Assembly (NCBI GenBank): GCA_016213935.1 | Contig: JACQZG010000046.1 | Coordinates: 1 to 43,734 of the forward strand | Origin: Nitrospirota bacterium | GTDB lineage: Bacteria; Nitrospirota; Thermodesulfovibrionia; UBA6902 | Length of the DNA stretch: 43,734 nucleotides | Reading direction: 5' to 3' | Shown here: piece after piece, positions 15,588 to 22,108 of the stretch | How positions within the stretch are numbered: the stretch's first letter is position 1 | Layout of the letters: every line of letters begins with the position of its first letter | Notes under the pieces: model-generated | Told to the model about the DNA's origin: nothing | Databases searched by the model: none | Seen by the model: only the letters and a program-made list of their open reading frames with translations | Translations under genes and position numbers: made by a program

Positions 15588-17750
15588 ATGAAAAGAGTGA
15601 AGAAGAACACAACTCCTGAAAGGGCGGATAAAATTAAACCCGCTGTATACCTCTCGGCCCTTTTCGTTGCCGTCACAGCGTTTATTGTCTTTCTGCCGGC
15701 GCTTGGCAACGGTTTTCTGATATGGGACGATGACACATTGGTTACTGACAATCTTCACATCCGTTCATTGGGGATTGATTCCATAAAGTGGATATTCACG
15801 AATGTCGGCATAAGCATCTGGTATCCGGCGACAATGCTGTCATTCGCGGCTGACTATGCTGTGTGGGGGCTCAACCCAAAAGGGTTTCACCTCACAAATA
15901 ACATTCTCCACAGCCTTAACGCTTTTTTCGTATTTATGCTTGTATACCGCCTTGTTAATGCCGGAGGAGACGAAAGATGGAGAGGCAAACCCGCAATTGC
16001 GGCGGCGGCAGCGACGGCGCTTCTGTTTGGAGTGCATCCGTTGAGAGTGGAGTCGGTTGCGTGGATAGCCGAGAGAAAGGATGTGCTTTATTCCTTCTTT
16101 TACCTGCTGAGCATCCTTGCTTATCTCAAATACGCTTCATTAGATGCCGGAAGAAAGAAGTATTACTTTCTTTCGATATTTCTCTTTGCTTTATCCCTTA
16201 TGAGCAAGCCGATGGCAGTGACGCTTCCCGTGGTGCTTCTCATACTTGATTCTTATCCTCTGAAGAGGCTTGATGCCAAAGGCGGAACGGTTAACGCCCT
16301 GATTGAAAAGATCCCTTATGCATTGCTTTCCATCGCGTCGTCAGCAGCAACCGTGATGACAAATGTATCTAAGGGCTCGCTCATGGGGCTTGAGACTCAT
16401 CCCGTATGGACAAGGCTTTTAGTTGCGGCAAAGGCATATCTGTTTTACCTTTACAAGATGATGATCCCCTTAAAACTTGCGCCGTATTATCCGTATCCCG
16501 ATAAGGGCGAGATATTGTCATGGGGATACATAGGCGGAATGGCGGCCTTTCTTGCGATTACCGCGGCAGTATTTATTTACAGGAAGAGGGCGGTTGCCTC
16601 GGCATGGGCATATTATCTGGTTTCGCTTCTTCCGGTTATAGGCATAGTGCAGCTCGGATCATACGCGGCGGCGAACCGGTACACATATCTTCCGATGCTC
16701 GGGCCGTTTATCCTGATCGGAGTTGCAACAGGAAGCGTGTTTCTGAGAGCCGGGAAGAAGGGGCTTCAGGCATTTGTCATTGTTCTGATGCTGATAGCGG
16801 CCGGGGTTTTAAGCACTATCACATGGGGTGACACCGGCAACTGGAAGGACACGGTGACGCTCTGGTCATATCAGATAAGGCTTCATCCCGATAAAGTCCC
16901 CATCGCATATACGAACAGGGGGATAGAATATGCCAAACAGGGCCAAACAGAGCTTGCCTTGGCCGACTACAACAAGGCTGTAGGGGTAGACCCGAAGTAT
17001 GTTAAGGCGTACAATAACAGGGGAGTCGCCTACGCCTCATTAAAGAGATACAAAGAGGCGATAGCCGACTATGACATCGCAATCAGGCTTAACCCCAAAC
17101 TTGCAGAAGCGTACAGCAACAGAGGCGTTGCATACGGAATGCTGGGGGATTCCGAAAAGACGATAAGAGACTGCGGCAGGGCGATAGAACTGAATCCGGG
17201 CATCCCTGATTCATATTACAACAGGGGGATAGCTTATATGGATGCCGGCGATTACGAGAATGCGGTGAATGACTTCAGCACAGCGCTTAAGCTTAACCCA
17301 TGGCATCTGAAGGCTTACAATAACCGCGGCAATGCCTACGCAAAACTCGAGAGGCACGAGCTCGCAATAAAGGACTACGGCACGGCGATAGAGATTAACG
17401 CGAAGAGTTTCGAGTCATACTTTAACAGGGCGAATGAATATTTGAAGCTGAACGACCTCAGGTCTGCGGTCAAAGACTTTTCATCCGTGATAGATATCAA
17501 CCCCCGCGTTGTTTCAGCCTACAACAACAGGGGGAATGCCTATAACAAGCTCGGAGAGTTTGAAGCAGCCCTGCGCGATTACAAAAGGGTTATAGAGATG
17601 GAGCCTTCAAACGGCGCCGCTTATTTCAACATGGGCATCCTCTACGTCAAGCTGAAGGACGGCAAGAAGGCCGTTGAGAATTTCAGGATCGCGTCTTCTC
17701 TCGGCGTCAAAAAGGCTGATGATTACCTGAGAAGAAAGAGGGCTGAGTAA
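15588..17750 (+). CDS. TMTC-like membrane glycosyltransferase with TPR tail (copy 2)
   Basis: This 720-aa paralog of the preceding gene has the same order: about 10-12 helices (residues 20-420) with WDDDTLVTDN in the first outer loop and HPLRVESVAWIAERKDVLYS, then eight TPR units (first: AYTNRGIEYAKQGQTELALA). The two copies are clearly alike in the membrane part but differ in loops and TPR sequence, so the duplication is old. It starts 4 bp after the stop of copy 1. The TPR tail probably binds a partner or substrate protein. Which sugar and acceptor are used cannot be told. Confidence 0.85.
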   Translation: MKRVKKNTTPERADKIKPAVYLSALFVAVTAFIVFLPALGNGFLIWDDDTLVTDNLHIRSLGIDSIKWIFTNVGISIWYPATMLSFAADYAVWGLNPKGFHLTNNILHSLNAFFVFMLVYRLVNAGGDERWRGKPAIAAAAATALLFGVHPLRVESVAWIAERKDVLYSFFYLLSILAYLKYASLDAGRKKYYFLSIFLFALSLMSKPMAVTLPVVLLILDSYPLKRLDAKGGTVNALIEKIPYALLSIASSAATVMTNVSKGSLMGLETHPVWTRLLVAAKAYLFYLYKMMIPLKLAPYYPYPDKGEILSWGYIGGMAAFLAITAAVFIYRKRAVASAWAYYLVSLLPVIGIVQLGSYAAANRYTYLPMLGPFILIGVATGSVFLRAGKKGLQAFVIVLMLIAAGVLSTITWGDTGNWKDTVTLWSYQIRLHPDKVPIAYTNRGIEYAKQGQTELALADYNKAVGVDPKYVKAYNNRGVAYASLKRYKEAIADYDIAIRLNPKLAEAYSNRGVAYGMLGDSEKTIRDCGRAIELNPGIPDSYYNRGIAYMDAGDYENAVNDFSTALKLNPWHLKAYNNRGNAYAKLERHELAIKDYGTAIEINAKSFESYFNRANEYLKLNDLRSAVKDFSSVIDINPRVVSAYNNRGNAYNKLGEFEAALRDYKRVIEMEPSNGAAYFNMGILYVKLKDGKKAVENFRIASSLGVKKADDYLRRKRAE

Positions 17751-17781
17751 GGCCCTGAAAATATAATGACGGAGTTATCTC

Positions 17782-18411
17782 ATGGATAGGATAAAGGCAT
17801 TTTTCAAGACGTCGCTCATCGGCGGTATAGTGGTGATACTTCCCGTCGCAGTGCTCTTTCTGCTCTTTAAATGGATATTCGGGCTGGTTACGGGAATGAT
17901 AATGCCCATCACCGATTTCTTCATCGAGGCGCTCGATATCTTAAAGTATGAGAGGATATTCGCCGACCTCATGGTCATCCTCATCATCGTCTTCTCATGC
18001 TTCTTTGTGGGGATACTCGTGAGGACGAGGCTCGGGAAGTACATTCACAGGGTGATTGAGGAGAATATTCTCAAAGTGGCGCCGGGCTATTCGCTCATCA
18101 AGGAGACTGTTATGCAGTTTCTTGGCGGAAAGAAGCCGCCCTTCTCATCTGTCGCGCTCGTGAGGGTCTTTGATTCCGATACGCTCTTTTATGCCTTTAT
18201 CACAGACACCCATCCGGATGGAAGCTATACGGTCTTCATCCCTACCGCCCCGAACCCGACATCGGGCAACATCTGCCATGTCAAAAAGGAGAATGTATAT
18301 ATTCTTAATGTGCCTGTTGAGCAGGCGATGAGGTCTGTAATAAGCTGCGGCGCGGGCTCGACTCCTCTCATAGAGGCGATGCTTAAGAAGATGAAAGAAG
18401 AGAGGGGGTGA
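17782..18411 (+). CDS. DUF502-family membrane protein
   Basis: This 209-aa protein begins with a helix (LIGGIVVILPVAVLFLLFKW, residues 12-31) and has a second at about residues 61-80 (FADLMVILIIVFSCFFVGIL). A soluble C-terminal domain holds the DUF502 features FIPTAPNPTSGNICHVKKENV and PVEQAMRSVISCGAG. The molecular role of DUF502 is not established; members are common single genes in bacteria and plants. It follows the second TMTC-like gene by 31 bp and closes the plus-strand block before the accessory island. The next 57 bp contain no gene. Confidence 0.88.
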   Translation: MDRIKAFFKTSLIGGIVVILPVAVLFLLFKWIFGLVTGMIMPITDFFIEALDILKYERIFADLMVILIIVFSCFFVGILVRTRLGKYIHRVIEENILKVAPGYSLIKETVMQFLGGKKPPFSSVALVRVFDSDTLFYAFITDTHPDGSYTVFIPTAPNPTSGNICHVKKENVYILNVPVEQAMRSVISCGAGSTPLIEAMLKKMKEERG

Positions 18412-18468
18412 GGATTTTCTTATGACGGTTAGAGCAATAATCGTCTATGTCACATTGGGCATGCCTGT

Positions 18469-18798
18469 CTAAGGCTGTGAATGTGCTAATTCCCTATTAA
18501 CTTTTATAGCCCGAATTGATTTTAATTCTTTTGCCTCATCAAGTTTCGCTTTATATATATCCGATCTAAGTTGTAGATTCATCCAGAAATCTTCGGAAAC
18601 CCCAAAGAACTTTGCAAGTCGTAAAGCTGTACTGGGTGTTACCCCACGACGTTTGTTGATAATTTCATTAATCCTCTGGTAGGGGACATGAATTTCATTT
18701 GCCAATTCCCGCTGTGAAATCCCCATAGGAATTAAAAATTCTTCAAGCAGCATCTCGCCAGGATGGGTAGGCTCTCTATGTGTTGGTATGCGAACCAT
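18469..18798 (-). CDS. higA: HigA-family antitoxin (XRE-type DNA-binding protein)
   Basis: This 109-aa antitoxin begins MVRIPTHREPTHPGEMLLEE, the HigA signature, and continues with a helix-turn-helix (ISQRELANEIHVPYQRINEI) and FFGVSEDFWMNLQLRSDIY. An upstream in-frame ATG at 18810 exists, but GGAGG lies just before the ATG at 18798, so the shorter start is used. HigA binds and neutralises a HigB mRNA-cutting toxin and represses their shared promoter. The adjacent upstream higB has lost its start, so this antitoxin looks like an orphan. It appears intact. Confidence 0.9.
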   Translation of the reverse strand: MVRIPTHREPTHPGEMLLEEFLIPMGISQRELANEIHVPYQRINEIINKRRGVTPSTALRLAKFFGVSEDFWMNLQLRSDIYKAKLDEAKELKSIRAIKVNRELAHSQP

Positions 18799-18828
18799 AT
18801 TTACCTCCATAAAACATCTTAATTTTTA

Positions 18829-19101
18829 TCAATGATAATCCGTAATTTCTACCTTTTCAGGTCCGGATTCATGCCATATAAAACATATCCGATATTGATC
18901 GTTTATCCTTATACTATATTGTCCTTTTCTATCTCTCGTTAAGGCTTCCAACTTATTGTTTGGGGGAACCCTCAGTTCATTAATATGTCCGACAGAATCA
19001 AGTTGATCCAATTTTCTTGATGCAATCTTCCATAACGACTGAGGGCACGTTTTTCGTGAATCTTTAGAATTTCTGCCATTGAAAATATCTTCCGTTCCCC
19101 C
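18829..19101 (-). pseudogene. higB: 5'-truncated HigB/RelE-type toxin
   Basis: The frame from 19101 reads TEDIFNG near its beginning and ends with the strongly conserved half ELRVPPNNKLEALTRDRKGQ, then YSIRINDQYRICFIW and VEITDYH, typical of HigB. Complete HigB proteins have about 92 residues and begin about 7-9 residues before TExIFNG. Here the frame instead hits TAG at 19102-19104, which is the stop codon of the upstream reductase gene, in the same frame. No ATG, GTG or TTG precedes the conserved region; an internal TTG at 19011 would give only 60 residues. The toxin is therefore probably not made. higA follows 30 bp downstream. Confidence 0.72.
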
Positions 19102-19755
19102 CTACTTACGCAGGAGTTTGAAGGCGTGGTTAACGTTGAAACCGGTATTGAAAAGGTGTGTGATCCACACCATGGCCAGCGGTTCAAGGTAGCGCGATTT
19201 GCTGATGTCACCCAGATCAATCACCGGTGGCCAGCCCAGTTGCTGCGCCAGTTCACTAGCCGTGGTCTTGGCGGCAGCGTCGTTGCCACAAATGAACATA
19301 TCGGGTTTGTCGCCGGCAAAATCCGGCTTCACCATGTGCGAGTTGCCGACGATGTTAAACCACTTCACCACCCGCGCTTTGGGCAGCCAGCGTTGCACTT
19401 GTTCTCCGGCGGAATCGGTGTGCCCCAGCGCCAGCACCGGCGGCTGACCCTGCTGTTCAAAAAATAGGGGATTGCTTGTATCCAGTACCACCTTGCCCTT
19501 GAAGCTGGCCGGATTTGCCAGGTCAATGACTGCTTTTGCATGAGCCCAGCCGATGGCGAACACAATGACTTCGCCGAACGCTGCAGCCTGGCTGAAAGTG
19601 ACGGCTTGCACACCTTTCCCGGCCTGTGCCAGCCAGTCAGTCAGTTTGCCGGATGCGGGATTGCGAGTGCCGAGCATCACCTCATTGCCGGCAGTCTTGA
19701 AACCTGCCGCCAGCACCTTGCCTACATCACCTGTGCCAAGAATACCGATGTTCAT
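19102..19755 (-). CDS. NADPH-dependent F420 reductase-like NAD(P)-binding oxidoreductase
   Basis: This 217-aa Rossmann-fold protein begins MNIGILGTGDVGKVLAAGF with GxGxxG, then LGTRNPASGKL, where the Arg after the second strand suggests NADP(H). The middle has KVVLDTSNPL and WFNIVGNSHM; it ends in NVNHAFKLLRK, the usual family C terminus, so the protein is complete. Relatives are annotated as F420-dependent NADP reductases or dinucleotide-binding proteins of unknown substrate. AAGGAGG precedes the ATG. The gene is GC-richer than the neighbouring cassette genes, a sign of separate origin. An attC-like site lies upstream, but its 3' side runs straight into the higB remnant. Confidence 0.88.
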   Translation of the reverse strand: MNIGILGTGDVGKVLAAGFKTAGNEVMLGTRNPASGKLTDWLAQAGKGVQAVTFSQAAAFGEVIVFAIGWAHAKAVIDLANPASFKGKVVLDTSNPLFFEQQGQPPVLALGHTDSAGEQVQRWLPKARVVKWFNIVGNSHMVKPDFAGDKPDMFICGNDAAAKTTASELAQQLGWPPVIDLGDISKSRYLEPLAMVWITHLFNTGFNVNHAFKLLRK

Positions 19756-19802
19756 GTCTGTATCCTCCTTATCAGAACAGATAGTGTTTATCTAACGTGA
19801 GC

Positions 19803-19936
19803 GCCTAACGTAGAATTGAGCGACGAGTGCCACTGCAAGATAACAACATGCCTCCAAACCGATTCGCACTCCTCAAAACAATGCTACCTAAAAAAGTGTC
19901 CTGTGGCACTCGTTCATGTGCAGCGTCAGGTTAGAT
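19803..19936 (-). other. attC-like integron recombination site 1
   Basis: On the minus strand this 134-bp site begins ATCTAAC (fits RYYYAAC, R'') and ends GTTAGGC (fits GTTRRRY, R'). Inner arms of 11 bp (19823-19833 and 19903-19913, ACGAGTGCCAC and its complement) can form the long hairpin recognised as single-stranded DNA by integron integrases. R'' overlaps the last codons of the HEPN-like gene, as in real cassettes. Twenty-eight bases (19898-19925) are identical to site 2. Confidence 0.72.
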
Positions 19937-20714
19937 ATTTAAATTCATTAGTGACCCAAGTTCTAAGTTTTTCCGTAAGTTTTGCCAATTCAGGAAAAAT
20001 AAGTAAAGATGCGTGGACAGTATCGGATGTAACTGGATCAACACTCGTAGGATGTCCAGCATCATTTCTTGCAGAGCGTATCTGCTGTATAAATGCTGCC
20101 CAGTACGCCTCATACTCTTCTCGTAATGATTGGGCAAAATCATGCTTATGCATATCAAAAAAAGTTTGCGCAGCATCAAGAATTGTCTTGATTTTCCAAT
20201 CAGTAAGTTTTTTAGGAATGGGATGTCCAATAGTAGTAAGTTTTTGAACAATACAATCTCTTATATCAAGAATCATACTTTCAGTACTTGCACCGATCAT
20301 AACCGCGGATGCTTTATAAAATCCAGATACGAAGCACTTAAGCCCCTCTTCAAGATAAGATTTTTCCACTGGCTGAAGTGTCGCAATAAAATAAAGATGT
20401 TTTAAATATCCGTCAGGATTTCCCGGATCTCGATTCAATGAAGCAAGAGCACGCCTGCCATTCGTTGTCACGTGGAAAAAAGGAGGGTTTGGATTCGAGA
20501 TATTAAGTCCCCACGCTAAGTACCCTGTGCGAAAAAGATCATGCCATGTTGTAAGAATGGCTCGCTCTTTTTCTTCATTATACTTTATCCCGATTCTGCG
20601 TTTAGTTTCTTCAAGTACAGAGCCTTGTTGTAATGTCATATCGGTTGGATTTTTCGGATGCTGGTCTTGAATGACTTGAAGTATTACGGCTCGTATATCG
20701 TATGTATCAGACAT
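19926..20714 (-). CDS. HEPN-like protein with N-terminal winged-helix-like region
   Basis: I do not recognise a named family for this 262-aa cassette protein. Residues about 30-95 look like a winged helix (TTWHDLFRTGYLAWGL, then HVTTNGRRALASL). The C-terminal half resembles HEPN/DUF4145-type helical domains: GFYKASAVMIGASTESMILD (131-150) is a typical first helix, and R216-x4-H221 (RNDAGH, in RSARNDAGHP) fits the HEPN catalytic motif Rx4-6H found in RNases of defence and toxin systems. A role in RNA cleavage or phage defence is inference. No strong ribosome site is present. Its stop overlaps attC site 1, and attC site 2 lies 13 bp before the start. Confidence 0.7.
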   Translation of the reverse strand: MSDTYDIRAVILQVIQDQHPKNPTDMTLQQGSVLEETKRRIGIKYNEEKERAILTTWHDLFRTGYLAWGLNISNPNPPFFHVTTNGRRALASLNRDPGNPDGYLKHLYFIATLQPVEKSYLEEGLKCFVSGFYKASAVMIGASTESMILDIRDCIVQKLTTIGHPIPKKLTDWKIKTILDAAQTFFDMHKHDFAQSLREEYEAYWAAFIQQIRSARNDAGHPTSVDPVTSDTVHASLLIFPELAKLTEKLRTWVTNEFKYLT

Positions 20715-20727
20715 AGTTTTTTTTACC

Positions 20728-20860
20728 GTCTAACGATAAGCTCACTGACGAGTGCCATGTAAGACGTTAAAGAGCATGAAACTGATTTGAATATCTCATG
20801 TCTCTGATCGTCTGTAAAAGCGTCCTGTGGCACTCGTTCATGTGCAGCGCATTGACAACG
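20728..20860 (-). other. attC-like integron recombination site 2
   Basis: This 133-bp site has a perfect R' (GTTAGAC on the minus strand, at 20728-20734) and inner arms ACGAGTGCCA (20748-20757) and its complement (20828-20837). The R'' side is degenerate (CGTTGTC at the matching position), which is tolerated in known attC sites. It is nearly the same length as site 1 and shares its 28-base block (20822-20849). Confidence 0.68.
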
Positions 20861-20877
20861 AATTTATAATATCTTAC

Positions 20878-21291
20878 TTATTGATTAAAAATCCCTGTCC
20901 TAACTTTAACTGGAGACTCGCTCATATTATATTTCTTAACTATGTTGTTCTCATCGAAAAGAATAGTAAGTTCTTTTTTTGTCCCACTTGAACTAGCAGT
21001 AAATATGTTTACGAGGGGAATGAAACTTGAAGCATCTGCACTCATTTTTGAAAGCTCATATTTCCATATTTCAAGACCTCCATCAGTATAGGAAGTTTGT
21101 ATTGGAGAACCAAACATTTCTTTAACTTCTGCTTTTGTTGATTTACCTTCGATTAATTTAGCATTTACTGATAACTCTGATTCTTTTCTTAAACTATCGT
21201 TACCAACTGTAGCACATCCTTGTGCAATAAGAATTATACATATCATAATTATGTATTTATAAATCATTTGATTTCTTTTAATTCTTTTCAT
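20878..21291 (-). CDS. BamE/SmpA-like small lipoprotein (cassette gene)
   Basis: This 137-aa predicted lipoprotein has a hydrophobic leader (YIIMICIILIAQGC) with a lipobox ending at C26. The mature part contains KLIEGKSTKAEVKEMFGSP, the pattern of the BamE/SmpA/OmlA fold, then GLEIWKYELSK. BamE proteins support outer-membrane assembly, but distant relatives with this motif have other, unknown roles. CAGGAGGAT precedes the ATG. It is AT-rich compared with the core genes and is followed by attC site 2, so it reads as a mobile cassette. Small lipoproteins are frequent cargo of chromosomal integrons. Confidence 0.8.
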   Translation of the reverse strand: MKRIKRNQMIYKYIIMICIILIAQGCATVGNDSLRKESELSVNAKLIEGKSTKAEVKEMFGSPIQTSYTDGGLEIWKYELSKMSADASSFIPLVNIFTASSSGTKKELTILFDENNIVKKYNMSESPVKVRTGIFNQ

Positions 21292-21325
21292 CTTATCCTC
21301 CTGTATAGTGATTGATTTATAGTTT

Positions 21326-21482
21326 TTGTTAACCCTTTTTTACATTTCATGAAGCCCAAGTTCGTTAAGAAAATTTCGACCAGACGGATGTCAGCAATAG
21401 CTGGCTGAGTGGAGGCGATTGCCGTATGCCGTGCCAGAAAACCGAGGACTTCAGCCCGGGGTAATTTATTGTGGGTTAACAA
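21326..21482. repeat. 157-bp element bounded by a 10-bp inverted repeat
   Basis: TTGTTAACCC (21326-21335) and GGGTTAACAA (21473-21482) are perfect inverted ends. The inside can be read on the minus strand as an open frame without recognised homology (LARHTAIASTQPAIADIRLV). No clear target-site duplication is seen. It could be a MITE-like remnant or a decayed recombination site. The rest of 21292-21586 shows no gene. Confidence 0.4.
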
Positions 21483-21586
21483 TTATTATCCAGCCGTCCG
21501 TATTTGCTGGAATAAAGAAATATAGTTGTACGAGCAAGAAATTGTCAAGCGAAAAATGACATAGCTCTTGTTGGCTCCTTGCCGGC

Positions 21587-21898
21587 TTATGCGTAAACCT
21601 GTTTCTGTACTTTCACGCTTAGTTCAAGCCCCATAGCATGAAGAAGCGCAACGAGGCTTTTTATTTCCGGATTGCCTCGTTTCGAAAGCACGCGATAAAG
21701 GTGTTCCCTGTTAAGCTTGGCCTTTTTCGCTATCGCTGATATGCCTCCCCGGGCTTCGGCAATATTTCTGAGAGCAAGCAACAAGAGTTCACGGTCTCCG
21801 TCTTCAATCGCGGCATTTAAATACGCAGCAGCTTCTTTTGGATTTTTCAGGCTTTCAATCAGGTCTTCCTGATAACTCTTTTTTGATTTTGTTGTCAT
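21587..21898 (-). CDS. Addiction-module antitoxin, HigA/HI1420-like DNA-binding protein
   Basis: This 103-aa protein begins MTTKSKKSYQEDLIESLKNP, has EAAAYLNAAIEDGDRELLLLAL at about 22-43, and then a helix-turn-helix (GGISAIAKKAKLNREHLYRVLS). This is the pattern of the antidote partner of RelE/HigB-type addiction module killers (HI1419/HI1420 type). It should bind its toxin and repress the operon. It appears complete. The toxin gene upstream, 6 bp away, lacks its N-terminal third, so the antitoxin may have no active partner here. Confidence 0.87.
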   Translation of the reverse strand: MTTKSKKSYQEDLIESLKNPKEAAAYLNAAIEDGDRELLLLALRNIAEARGGISAIAKKAKLNREHLYRVLSKRGNPEIKSLVALLHAMGLELSVKVQKQVYA

Positions 21899-21904
21899 TG
21901 TGTG

Positions 21905-22108
21905 TCACCTCTGTTTAAATGTTTTCCGGTACTCTTTCGCCTGGGCGATATCTTTATTTTGTGACTTCTTGTCTCCACCAAGCAGAAGCAGAACAATTGT
22001 CTTTCCGATAACCGAGAAATATACGCGGTATCCCGGACCGTAATCTACCTTTAATTCATATATGCCTTCGCCGAGAGACTTGGAATGTCCAAAATTTCCC
22101 AACCTCAC
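21905..22108 (-). CDS. N-terminally truncated RelE/HigB-type addiction-module killer
   Basis: The 67 residues from GTG 22108 (RLGNFGHSKSLGEGIYELKV, then DYGPGYRVYFSV and LLGGDKKSQNKDIAQAKEY) match the last two thirds of the HI1419-type killer family, whose members have about 95-100 residues. The missing 30 or so residues would form the first helices. Upstream in the same frame the sequence is the shifted end of terC, not toxin. GTG overlaps the terC stop as GTGA, so a shortened product could still be translated, but activity is doubtful. Its antitoxin gene follows at once. Confidence 0.7.
   Translation of the reverse strand: MRLGNFGHSKSLGEGIYELKVDYGPGYRVYFSVIGKTIVLLLLGGDKKSQNKDIAQAKEYRKTFKQR

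Larger units (their letters stand above)
19102..21291 (-). mobile_element. Gene-cassette array without integrase (CALIN-like)
   Basis: Three minus-strand genes (BamE-like lipoprotein, HEPN-like protein, NADP-binding reductase) are separated by two homologous attC-like sites. Each gene fills the space between sites, with the site overlapping or closely following the gene's stop. The genes differ in base composition from each other and from the core genome. No intI, attI or promoter Pc is in the window. The last cassette has no attC behind it, suggesting a deletion. Confidence 0.6.

Noticed and set aside
13400..17750. Tandem TMTC-like genes considered as a recent duplication or assembly error
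   Set aside because: The copies are strongly diverged at protein and DNA level, so both are real and old.
18412..18468. GTTAGAG near the end of the DUF502 gene as a third attC-like site
   Set aside because: It does not fit GTTRRRY and has no matching arms.
18972..19220. Frame joining the reductase end with part of the higB remnant
   Set aside because: It is out of frame with both conserved proteins; the reductase stop and HigB motifs lie in another frame.
19816..20247. Plus-strand frame of 143 codons opposite the HEPN-like gene
   Set aside because: It crosses an attC-like site and lies antisense to a better coding frame with domain motifs.
21288..21482. Minus-strand open frame of 64 codons upstream of the BamE-like gene
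   Set aside because: No ribosome site or recognised family, and most of it lies within the inverted-repeat element; I treat it as non-coding or a remnant.
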